Positions 1 to 5,447 of a stretch of DNA of 6,550 nucleotides are shown piece after piece (position 1 is the first letter of the stretch; each line of letters starts with the position of its first letter). A program made the position numbers and the translations under genes. The DNA is from Spirochaetales bacterium (GTDB lineage: Bacteria; Spirochaetota; Spirochaetia; JABEVK01). The DNA is taken from positions 1 to 6,550 of the forward strand of contig JABEVL010000002.1 in NCBI GenBank assembly GCA_013043995.1, read 5' to 3'. The notes under the pieces were generated by a model that did not search any database, was not told the DNA's origin, and worked only from the letters and a program-made list of their open reading frames with translations.

Positions 1-1614
1 GCTGACTACCTCCTCTTGCGTATTTTCACCCTGGAAGGGAATTCCCAAAATCTGGGAGATCTTCAGAAAAAATCTCTGCAGGTGGGTGCTACAGGAAACT
101 CCCTTGTTTTTCAGTCCCGCCTGTGGGCCGATCACGAAACCGTCCCTCAAACCTGGCCCCCGGCTTATGCCCCCTACTCGTCGGAGTTGCAAGAAAAACT
201 CGCCAGCTGGTTACCCTTGCCCCCCACCACGGCCGCTTGGGACCCCAAGGTACCTGAACAGACACGGTCCTACCTTTCGACCTTGGACGTTCAGGCAAGT
301 TTGTCCCAAGTTTCCGAACGGTCTCTACGAGCTGATTCAAGCGTTTGGCGGGACCTTCTGATGACAAAACTCCAGATCGTCTTTTTTGGCTTTGACGAAG
401 CGACCGTGGCCCAAAGGTACCAACTTGCCGAAGACCTGATCTCAGCGGGAAGGCTGTCCAGCGCCGAGGAGCAACTGCAAAGGGTCTTGAAAATGGATCC
501 TTGGAATAATTCGGCTCGCTTTCGCTTAGGCAACGTTGCCCAGATGTTGGGCGATTGGAGACAGGCCATGGACCTCTACCAAAGAGTCTTTCAAACGGAC
601 CCGAAATATTCCAACGCCGCCAGCCTTTACAACAAGGTCGCTCGCCAGCACCCTTGGGTTCTTTCAGCGCAAGACAAGGAGTTTTTAGATTCGCTTCGGT
701 ACCAGCGAACGTCTGACCTGACGATCCAGAAAGATCTCTGGCCAGGTCTTTTTGGGCAAGTGGATTACGGAACAATTTCAACGGCTCTTCACGACCACAA
801 CGGGGGATACCAAGAGATACACACCTTGCTCCAACTGGAATTTCAGCCTTGGGGCTCTTTGTTCACCCTGACACCGACCGTCGGGGGTTCCTACTGGAGC
901 AGTGTTTACCGCTACGGGGCCACGCCGGCCTTCGGGCTGGACGCCCGCTGGGGCACAACCGCACTGAATTTGGATGCTTCTTACATGGGAAGTGTCCTTC
1001 CGGATTCGCGCCTGGACGAGGGTCCCGACCTGTGGGCGCATACCCTTTCCGGGGCGGCGTCCTACCAGCTGACACTCCCTTCAACCGGGACTCTCCAGTC
1101 GCTCTCGGGGCGAAGCTGGGCACAGTATCAAATTTTAATGGGGGACGGAAACACGATTCTGACCGCCAGTCAGGACGCCGCTGCCGTCTTTCACGTTGCT
1201 GACAACCCTTGGACGGTTTTCCAGCTTTTGGCCTCCGGAGTGTGGGAATCTGCCAGAATTTCTCCGGCTCCTCTCGATCAAGAAAATGAAAACCGCTATT
1301 ACGCTCCCCAGGGCGATCTTACCCTCAAGGGAGGGGCGGCCTTGTCGACCTGGATCGGACTTGGAAACGGTGCGGTTTTGGGTTGGACGCTGCGCGGCGC
1401 CTGGGGGCCTTACTGGCAGGACTTTGGAACGGGAAATTCGGTCCAGTACCTTGTCAACGAAGTGGAAACTCGTGGGGAGTTAACCTGGGGGGACTGGTCC
1501 GCGTTTGTCGACCTGTACTACTCCAAAACGCCGATCGCCACCGACTCCAGCTATTGGTCGTCGCAAGCGACGATCGGTCTGAGCGCTAAACTCCCCAACT
1601 ATATTATTCCTTAG
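1..1614 (+). CDS. TPR-repeat protein with predicted C-terminal outer-membrane beta-barrel, 5' end outside window
   Basis: The frame is open from base 1 with no stop before it, so the gene begins left of the window; 537 residues are visible, numbered here from the first codon. A TTG at 16 is only an internal codon. Residues about 133-215 form two TPR-like helix pairs (AEDLISAGRLSSAEEQLQRV, then LGDWRQAMDLYQRVFQTDP). From about 245 to the end the protein changes character: many short stretches of alternating polar and hydrophobic residues, rich in Trp, Tyr and Gly and with few charges, as in beta-barrels. I infer TPRs in the periplasm and a barrel in the outer membrane. Architectures of this kind occur in polysaccharide exporters such as PgaA and BcsC, but nothing here proves that role. 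The last residue is Pro rather than the usual terminal Phe of BAM substrates. It is convergent with jag, so unlikely to share its operon. Specific function not recognised. Confidence 0.72.
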   Translation, partial: ADYLLLRIFTLEGNSQNLGDLQKKSLQVGATGNSLVFQSRLWADHETVPQTWPPAYAPYSSELQEKLASWLPLPPTTAAWDPKVPEQTRSYLSTLDVQASLSQVSERSLRADSSVWRDLLMTKLQIVFFGFDEATVAQRYQLAEDLISAGRLSSAEEQLQRVLKMDPWNNSARFRLGNVAQMLGDWRQAMDLYQRVFQTDPKYSNAASLYNKVARQHPWVLSAQDKEFLDSLRYQRTSDLTIQKDLWPGLFGQVDYGTISTALHDHNGGYQEIHTLLQLEFQPWGSLFTLTPTVGGSYWSSVYRYGATPAFGLDARWGTTALNLDASYMGSVLPDSRLDEGPDLWAHTLSGAASYQLTLPSTGTLQSLSGRSWAQYQILMGDGNTILTASQDAAAVFHVADNPWTVFQLLASGVWESARISPAPLDQENENRYYAPQGDLTLKGGAALSTWIGLGNGAVLGWTLRGAWGPYWQDFGTGNSVQYLVNEVETRGELTWGDWSAFVDLYYSKTPIATDSSYWSSQATIGLSAKLPNYIIP

Positions 1615-1679
1615 GGAGCCCACCACGCCGGAATTTTCGGGTTTTATTTCGAAAAGAGTCGACGCTTGTGGAGGAGAAT

Positions 1680-1704
1680 AAAAAAAGCTCCCCGGGGGGA
1701 GCTT
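1680..1704 (-). terminator. Intrinsic terminator ending the jag operon
   Basis: Read on the minus strand, an 8-bp GC-rich stem (AAGCTCCC pairing with GGGAGCTT, 1685-1704) closes a four-base loop and runs directly into seven T residues (1686-1680). It lies 24 nt past the jag stop codon. In the plus direction the hairpin is not followed by a T tract, so it should act on the minus-strand operon only. Confidence 0.9.
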
Positions 1705-1728
1705 GAAAAGCCGTTTTAATTCGGTTAG

Positions 1729-2409
1729 TTAGTTTTTTTCGACGTACATCACGCGTACCTGCTTGATCAACCCCTCGCCCTCGCTTTCTGTTTTTATATC
1801 CGACATATCGTTGAGGGCCGTGTGGATCAGGCGTCTTTCAAACGGATTCATGGGCTCAAGCAGGCGACTTGTCCGGGTGCGTCGTACCTGTTGAGCCGTC
1901 CTTAACGCCAAATTGACAAGGTGGTCTTCACGCCGGTTACGGTAGTTTTCAGAATCCAGAACAACTTTCAAAACCTTTCCTTCCCCGTCCAAAAGGTTCA
2001 TTGCGTAAACATTGGCTAAAACCTGGAGAGCGTCCAGATTTTTTCCGTGCTTTCCGATCAAAAGGTTCGCGTCTTCACTCAAAAGATCGAGAATAACCTT
2101 GTTCCGTTCACGCCCGGCGAGGGTCACCTTGGCGTAAAAGCCCATCTTTTTGATCAGGGTTTCTACAAAAAGGACGAGTTTTCGTTCCATCTCCGGATCG
2201 GGTTCGTAGGGCTCACCGATTTCTTCGTCAACAGCCTGGGGCCCGGGTTCTCCCGTGTGGACACGAATTCTGAAGGAGCTCTTTTTAAACAGCCCCTTGC
2301 GGCCTGAATCGAGAATCTCAACGTCAAACTCGCTTTCATGCAGTCCCAGTTCGGCCATGGCCTTGGCGATCGCCTCTTGTTCTGTCTTCCCCTCAAATTC
2401 GTAAATCAT
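1729..2409 (-). CDS. jag: Jag/KhpB (EloR) RNA-binding protein, Jag_N-KH-R3H
   Basis: This 226-residue protein is the SpoIIIJ-associated RNA-binding protein Jag (KhpB, EloR), a cytoplasmic partner of the YidC insertase locus; in Firmicutes it is linked to control of cell elongation and mRNA binding. Three domains are visible. The Jag_N domain is residues 1-50, with the GRKGLFKK segment at 36-43 matching the family's basic GxxGLF turn. An acidic linker follows (about 53-74). A KH domain has its GxxG loop as GKHG at 119-122. The C-terminal R3H domain has the Arg-x-x-x-His signature in ERRLIH (191-196). ATG at 2409 is preceded by GGAGG five bases upstream, and the gene starts 2 nt after yidC ends, so the two are almost certainly cotranscribed and coupled. 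It is the last gene of the operon, followed by a strong terminator. Length and domain order are normal. Confidence 0.96.
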   Translation of the reverse strand: MIYEFEGKTEQEAIAKAMAELGLHESEFDVEILDSGRKGLFKKSSFRIRVHTGEPGPQAVDEEIGEPYEPDPEMERKLVLFVETLIKKMGFYAKVTLAGRERNKVILDLLSEDANLLIGKHGKNLDALQVLANVYAMNLLDGEGKVLKVVLDSENYRNRREDHLVNLALRTAQQVRRTRTSRLLEPMNPFERRLIHTALNDMSDIKTESEGEGLIKQVRVMYVEKN

Positions 2410-2411
2410 CC

Positions 2412-4139
2412 TTACCTCCGTCCTTTTTTAGATGGAACAATTTTGAGTGCGGCATTGGGCTTTTTGAAATGCTTGTTCACATAACTCTGCTGAAAAACCG
2501 TCAAAATGTTCTGCACACACCAATAAACCATCAAGCCCGAGGGCATGGCGTACAACATAAAGAAGAAAATAATCGGAATACCGTAGGTCATGATCTTCAT
2601 TTGGGAAGTTTGACCCCCCGCCGGTTGACTCAACGACGAGCTCCAGATCTGAGTCCCAACCATGATAAACGGCAAAAGATGCAAAGAAGTCCAGTTCAAG
2701 AAGGGGATCGGAAAGCCCCAGCTAAAAATCACATCGGGGACGGAAAGGTCGGGAATCCATCCAGGAATAAACATGGCGCCGCGCAGGTCAAACTGGTTTT
2801 GAAACATACCGTAGAGGGCAAAAAACACAGGTATTTGAAGCAACATCGGCAAACACCCGCCCATGGGATTGACGCCTTCCTTTTGGTAGAGGGCCATGGT
2901 TTGCTCATTGAGTTTCTTGGGATCGTCTTTGTACTTGGCCTGGACCTCTTTCAACTTGGGCTGCAAGGCCTGCATGGCCGCCGAGGCTCTGTAACTTTTT
3001 TGCGTCAACGGCCACAAAACCAGCTTGATCAAAAGGGTTAAAATGATGATCGCCACGCCCCAGTTTGGAATCAAAAAGACGATTCCCTGAAGAACCCATT
3101 TCAGAATGACCTCAAGCCAGCCTAAAAGAAAGTTGTCTTCCTGGACTCTTTCGAGTTTCAGGTCGGTCATTTTGAAAGCGTTTGTGTCGGCCTTGTCGTA
3201 TTTTTTAAGTATACTGTCTTCTTTCGGACCTACGTAAAAGTGAAAAATGTCTTTTGTCGTCGAACTTTGCAACGCCGGCCGTGAAAATGCCAAACGGGCG
3301 ACTTGCTTGTCCCCTTCCCCGTTTTTGTCTGAAAAAGTCGTTTCGTACGTCGTTCCATCGGGAACACCGATCACGGTAAAATACTTTCCAACGATTGCTG
3401 CCCATTTTAAATCTTCGTCAAAAGATTTCGTTTCATTGTTAAAAGCTTCGTCTTTCCTGTTATTGCCTTCCAAACGATAAAACTTTCTGTACTCCACAGA
3501 TCCATCAAGCTTTGTAAAAGAGGGACCGATCTGGGGGCCATAAGTCAGGGTGTAGGCAAATCGCCCCTTGGAAAGGTCCGGGATGGTGCCGTTCAAACTC
3601 TTTGTGGTCACGTCAACTTCGATCATGTAATCGTTGTTGTGAAAGGTAAAAGTCTTTTCAAGGGTAAAAGGAACTCCTTTTTCGTCCAGAAAGTTCTGGG
3701 AAAAACGATACTTGTGAGGACCTAACTGTTCGACTTGAAAAAGAGTATTAATCGCCGGTTTGCCAAAGCCGCCAAAATCCGTTTCAAAAGCATCCCCGGT
3801 CCCCCACTGTTTGGCGACCATTTCAACGGGTTTTCCGTTATCAAGGTGCTTCTTGAGTTCTATTGAAGTCGCCACGGCTCCTTCGTTGGAAAGGGTGACC
3901 CGCATCAAGTTGGTTTCCACCACCACGGTTTGCGGAACGGCCGCTAGAGCTTGCAAAGCAGGAACGTCCCCGTGAGGAGCCAGCTGAGGGGTCTGAGCGG
4001 GCGCAGCCGGCGTCATCTGAGTGGTCTTGGGGGGTAACGGCGGCGGCGCTGTCTTAGGGAAAAAAACCCCCTGGATAATAAAACTTCCCGCAACGACAGC
4101 GACAGATAAAACGATCGCCAAGATGGTGTTTTTTTCCAC
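2412..4139 (-). CDS. yidC: YidC membrane protein insertase, Gram-negative type
   Basis: YidC inserts proteins into the inner membrane, alone or with SecYEG. The start is taken as GTG at 4139 (VEKNTILAIVLS...), giving 575 residues, because AAAGGAG lies five bases upstream and TM1 must sit at the extreme N-terminus; an in-frame upstream start at 4193 would overlap yidD and add a basic leader. TM1 spans about 4-24. A Pro-rich linker (31-60) leads to the large periplasmic beta-sandwich domain (about 70-330) found in diderm YidC. The insertase core follows: TM2 about 347-378, a cytoplasmic helical hairpin about 380-425, TM3 about 427-447, TM4 about 484-500 and TM5 about 518-538. The core motifs LQPKLKEVQAKY (392-403) and NPMGGCLPMLLQIPVFFALY (424-443) are intact. 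The positive groove residue, Arg366 in E. coli, aligns with Lys372 (LLIKLVLWPLT). A basic tail (KIVPSKKGRR) may contact ribosomes. It lies 11 nt after yidD and 2 nt before jag. Confidence 0.97.
   Translation of the reverse strand: MEKNTILAIVLSVAVVAGSFIIQGVFFPKTAPPPLPPKTTQMTPAAPAQTPQLAPHGDVPALQALAAVPQTVVVETNLMRVTLSNEGAVATSIELKKHLDNGKPVEMVAKQWGTGDAFETDFGGFGKPAINTLFQVEQLGPHKYRFSQNFLDEKGVPFTLEKTFTFHNNDYMIEVDVTTKSLNGTIPDLSKGRFAYTLTYGPQIGPSFTKLDGSVEYRKFYRLEGNNRKDEAFNNETKSFDEDLKWAAIVGKYFTVIGVPDGTTYETTFSDKNGEGDKQVARLAFSRPALQSSTTKDIFHFYVGPKEDSILKKYDKADTNAFKMTDLKLERVQEDNFLLGWLEVILKWVLQGIVFLIPNWGVAIIILTLLIKLVLWPLTQKSYRASAAMQALQPKLKEVQAKYKDDPKKLNEQTMALYQKEGVNPMGGCLPMLLQIPVFFALYGMFQNQFDLRGAMFIPGWIPDLSVPDVIFSWGFPIPFLNWTSLHLLPFIMVGTQIWSSSLSQPAGGQTSQMKIMTYGIPIIFFFMLYAMPSGLMVYWCVQNILTVFQQSYVNKHFKKPNAALKIVPSKKGRR
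2415..2419 (-). promoter_or_regulatory. Ribosome binding site of jag inside the end of yidC
   Basis: GGAGG on the minus strand is made by the last sense codons of yidC (CGG AGG TAA) and lies five bases before the jag ATG. Ribosomes finishing yidC would be positioned directly on it, which argues for coupled expression of the insertase and Jag. Confidence 0.85.
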
Positions 4140-4144
4140 ATGAA

Positions 4145-4150
4145 CTCCTT
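4145..4150 (-). promoter_or_regulatory. Ribosome binding site deciding the yidC GTG start
   Basis: Minus-strand AAGGAG, immediately after the yidD TGA, stands five bases before the yidC GTG (4139-4137). An ATG at 4141-4139 shares a base with that GTG but is out of frame and opens only a short reading frame, so the GTG is preferred despite the tempting ATG. Confidence 0.85.
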
Positions 4151-4432
4151 TCAGGGAACTGGATCGTACCCGCCCGGATTTCCCGGGTGGCACCGTAATA
4201 TTCGACGTATGGCGAGTTTACCGCCTTTCCAAGCCCCGAATTTCCTTACAGCTTCAAGCCCGTAAGAAGAACACGTCGGTGTGAACCGGCATGAGGGAGG
4301 AAAAAGCCCCGAAAACCCGTACTTGTAAATCAACATAAACCCCAGCAAAGGGTAACTTAAAACTCGCGAAATCCAGCTAGGTTTCCAGTCTTGCTTTTTC
4401 CAAGAGTCGAAAGACTTGGTTTTCACGTTCAT
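4151..4432 (-). CDS. yidD: YidD membrane protein insertion efficiency factor
   Basis: YidD is a small, inner-membrane-associated protein that improves YidC-dependent insertion; its gene usually lies between rnpA and yidC, as here. From ATG at 4432 the product is 93 residues. The family core is unmistakable: PPSCRFTPTCSSYGLEAVRK (45-64), then GAWKGGKLAIRRILRCHP (66-83) and the ending PGGYDPVP. The three conserved cysteines are C48, C54 and C81. Residues 21-41 form the amphipathic, membrane-associating segment. The start is uncertain: the chosen ATG lies within the end of rnpA (56-nt overlap) and has no strong Shine-Dalgarno, and the first 20 or so polar residues go beyond the usual 70-85-residue length. 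The frame stays open further upstream to 4582, but those residues do not look like YidD. Expression is probably coupled to rnpA. The stop is 11 nt before yidC. Confidence 0.93.
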   Translation of the reverse strand: MNVKTKSFDSWKKQDWKPSWISRVLSYPLLGFMLIYKYGFSGLFPPSCRFTPTCSSYGLEAVRKFGAWKGGKLAIRRILRCHPGNPGGYDPVP

Positions 4433-4718
4433 GGTAGCTGAAATCCCCGGGGTAGACGAGGATAACCACATCAAAACCCTTGGGGATTTTCCCTTTGTTG
4501 AGACGAAAAATTTCTCTGATTTGCCTTTTGGCACGGTTTCGTTGAATTGCATTGCCGAATTTCTTGGACAGCCCAACACCAAGTCTCGACCTGTCCAAGC
4601 TATTCGTCACAGCTAAAAGCTTCGCCCCCTGACAACTCACGCGCAAGGGGGACGAAAACACTCGCTGAAAATCTTGTTTCTTTTTTAGCCTTTCGCTTTT
4701 AGTAAGGCTTCTTCTCAT
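4377..4718 (-). CDS. rnpA: Ribonuclease P protein component
   Basis: RnpA is the protein subunit of RNase P, which with the catalytic RNA removes 5' leaders from tRNA precursors. The 113-residue product begins MRRSLTKSERLKKKQDFQRV, the normal RnpA opening, and carries the RNR motif block NAIQRNRAKRQIREIFR (56-72) that contacts the RNase P RNA and leader. DVVILVYPG (83-91) is the following core strand. ATG at 4718 lies inside rpmH, which it overlaps by 20 nt, and lacks a good Shine-Dalgarno, so translation is probably coupled to rpmH. The same frame remains open upstream as far as 4850, with a GTG at 4829, reminiscent of the extended rnpA that overlaps rpmH in Thermus; however, the upstream residues have no RnpA character and that GTG has no ribosome site, so I keep the ATG. 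Its 3' end overlaps yidD by about 56 nt. Confidence 0.95.
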   Translation of the reverse strand: MRRSLTKSERLKKKQDFQRVFSSPLRVSCQGAKLLAVTNSLDRSRLGVGLSKKFGNAIQRNRAKRQIREIFRLNKGKIPKGFDVVILVYPGDFSYHERENQVFRLLEKARLET

Positions 4719-4854
4719 CAGATACACTGAGTTTTTTACGGCCCTTGGCCCGGCGTCTGGCGAGAACCATGCGTCCGCCACGAGTTTCCATCCGCGCACG
4801 GAAGCCGAACTTCCTCGTTCTTTTAACACGGCTGGGCTGGTAAGTTCGTTTCAC
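4699..4854 (-). CDS. rpmH: 50S ribosomal protein L34
   Basis: This short gene encodes a 51-residue basic protein starting at GTG 4854: MKRTYQPSRVKRTRKFGFRA, then RMETRGGRMVLARRRAKGRK, then KLSVSDEKKPY. It is the canonical L34 sequence with its RTYQPS opening, FGFRARM and the RRRAKGRKKLS block; L34 is buried in 23S rRNA of the large subunit. The start is fixed by homology and by GAGGAG seven bases upstream. The tail after KLS is a few residues longer than the commonest 44-47-residue L34; these extra codons are the ones shared with the rnpA start. It lies 27 nt after the tRNA-Pro gene and heads the rpmH-rnpA-yidD-yidC-jag series, so its leader is probably formed by tRNA 3' processing. Confidence 0.97.
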   Translation of the reverse strand: MKRTYQPSRVKRTRKFGFRARMETRGGRMVLARRRAKGRKKLSVSDEKKPY

Positions 4855-4861
4855 AATAACA

Positions 4862-4867
4862 CTCCTC
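4862..4867 (-). promoter_or_regulatory. Ribosome binding site of rpmH
   Basis: GAGGAG on the minus strand, seven bases before the GTG start at 4854, lies in the 27-nt gap between the tRNA-Pro 3' end and rpmH. It is a strong site that compensates for the GTG initiator and marks entry into the translation/secretion series. Confidence 0.85.
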
Positions 4868-4881
4868 AAATAAAATCAAAA

Positions 4882-4953
4882 TCGGGATGACTGGATTTGA
4901 ACCAGCGACCCTCACGTCCCGAACGTGATGCGCTACCCCTGCGCTACATCCCG
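4882..4953 (-). tRNA. tRNA-Pro, anticodon CGG
   Basis: The 72-nt minus-strand sequence folds into a full cloverleaf. The acceptor stem is CGGGATG/CATCCCG with discriminator A. The D-stem is GCGC/GCGC with loop AGGGGTA. The anticodon stem is TCACG/CGTGA with loop TTCGGGA, giving anticodon CGG for the proline codon CCG. The T-arm is GCTGG-TTCAAAT-CCAGT, with one G-T pair at its base. The 5' C and A73 fit bacterial tRNA-Pro. CCA is not encoded (TTT follows), so the 3' end must be added by nucleotidyltransferase. The gene sits in the operon between the DUF721 gene (50 nt away) and rpmH (27 nt away), with a promoter-like sequence just upstream. Confidence 0.97.
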
Positions 4954-4968
4954 AATTTAAGCCTCGAC

Positions 4969-4997
4969 AGAATATCTGATTGTGCTCTCTTTGCCAA
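4969..4997 (-). promoter_or_regulatory. Sigma-70-like promoter for tRNA-Pro and rpmH operon
   Basis: On the minus strand TTGGCA (4997-4992, five of six to TTGACA) and TATTCT (4974-4969, four of six to TATAAT) are separated by exactly 17 bases. The -10 box ends 15 nt before the first tRNA base, leaving room for a short RNase P leader. It sits between the DUF721 stop and the tRNA. No terminator separates it from the tRNA or from rpmH, so it may drive the whole downstream series. This is a prediction from consensus and spacing only. Confidence 0.6.
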
Positions 4998-5003
4998 GGG
5001 GCG

Positions 5004-5447
5004 CTATTGGGGTGTTTTTCGGATCATTTCTTCAAGCTTTCGGATCATTTCTTGCTTGGCACGTTCTTCTTCCGGGCTCAAATCCTGCTTTTCGGCAGTT
5101 GGTATTTCGAAATCAGCGGCCACAAAGGCTTCCCCGGATTTATTGGTTCGAAAGCGAATTGCTACCACTGAAAGTTCAGGAACGTGAGTTTTGATTGCTA
5201 GTAAAAGTTTCTCTTCTTCCCACAAAAGGATCTGCATCCAAGCCGGGTGGTCTGTTTCCACAGTAACTACGCCGTTTTTTAAGTCTCCAATACGGCAGTG
5301 CCTCCAGGGGCTTCTCTTAACCAGGGAGGGAATTGAATTCAGAATCTTTCGCCATCGATCGATCAAGGGAAAAAGTTCGTTCTTTTGGCTTCCCCCTTGC
5401 CGAGAAAGAATTTGATCCAAATAGTTTTTAATACGGTCATTTTCCAT
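5004..5447 (-). CDS. dciA: DUF721 protein, probable DciA replicative helicase loader
   Basis: From ATG 5447 the product is 147 residues. Residues about 5-100 fit the DUF721/DciA domain: an N-terminal helix (DQILSRQ), the LIDRWRKIL tryptophan segment (28-36), a beta-rich stretch GVVTVETDHPAWMQILLWEE (59-78) with the family's HPAW-like turn, and a closing strand LSVVAIRFR. DciA proteins load or assist the replicative helicase DnaB in bacteria without DnaC or DnaI, and in Mycobacterium the gene stands directly after dnaN-recF, as here. The start is chosen because the DUF721 domain begins there; it overlaps the recF stop by 11 nt, with AAGGAAGG about 10 nt upstream. The frame extends up to 5750 inside recF, but that part is a shadow. 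The C-terminus (112-147) is a charged tail with a duplicated EMIRK heptad. Family assignment is firm; the helicase-loading role is inferred. Confidence 0.8.
   Translation of the reverse strand: MENDRIKNYLDQILSRQGGSQKNELFPLIDRWRKILNSIPSLVKRSPWRHCRIGDLKNGVVTVETDHPAWMQILLWEEEKLLLAIKTHVPELSVVAIRFRTNKSGEAFVAADFEIPTAEKQDLSPEEERAKQEMIRKLEEMIRKTPQ
5017..5053. repeat. 21-nt-period tandem duplication in the DUF721 gene
   Basis: A 16-base word (tttcggatcatttctt on the plus strand) occurs at 5017-5032 and again, identically, at 5038-5053, a period of 21 nt or seven codons. It encodes the repeated EMIRK at residues 133-137 and 140-144 of the DUF721 protein. The heptad spacing keeps a helical or coiled-coil register. 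Full nucleotide identity suggests a recent slippage duplication. Confidence 0.85.

Noticed and set aside
89..781. 230-codon minus-strand frame opposite the TPR gene
   Set aside because: Low-complexity, Arg/Pro/Gly-rich translation typical of an antisense shadow; no family features and no ribosome site; the plus strand has a coherent TPR pattern.
1628..1645. Possible weak terminator for the plus-strand gene (CCGGA/TTCGG-type stem, then GTTTT)
   Set aside because: The stem is only five pairs including one G-T, with a three-base loop and a four-T tract; too weak to call, although some terminator for this convergent gene is expected here.
1615..1728. Convergent intergenic gap of 114 nt searched for small genes or RNAs
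   Set aside because: Apart from the minus-strand terminator I see no conserved RNA, repeat or start site.
2469..3041. 190-codon plus-strand frame opposite yidC
   Set aside because: Translation is rich in His, Gln and Arg, with no domain, and lies wholly antisense to the highly conserved insertase core.
4019..4141. Short ORF beginning at the out-of-frame ATG beside the yidC start
   Set aside because: It gives roughly 40 residues of Arg/Leu/Pro-rich sequence inside yidC, with no recognisable family; kept only as a start-site competition note.
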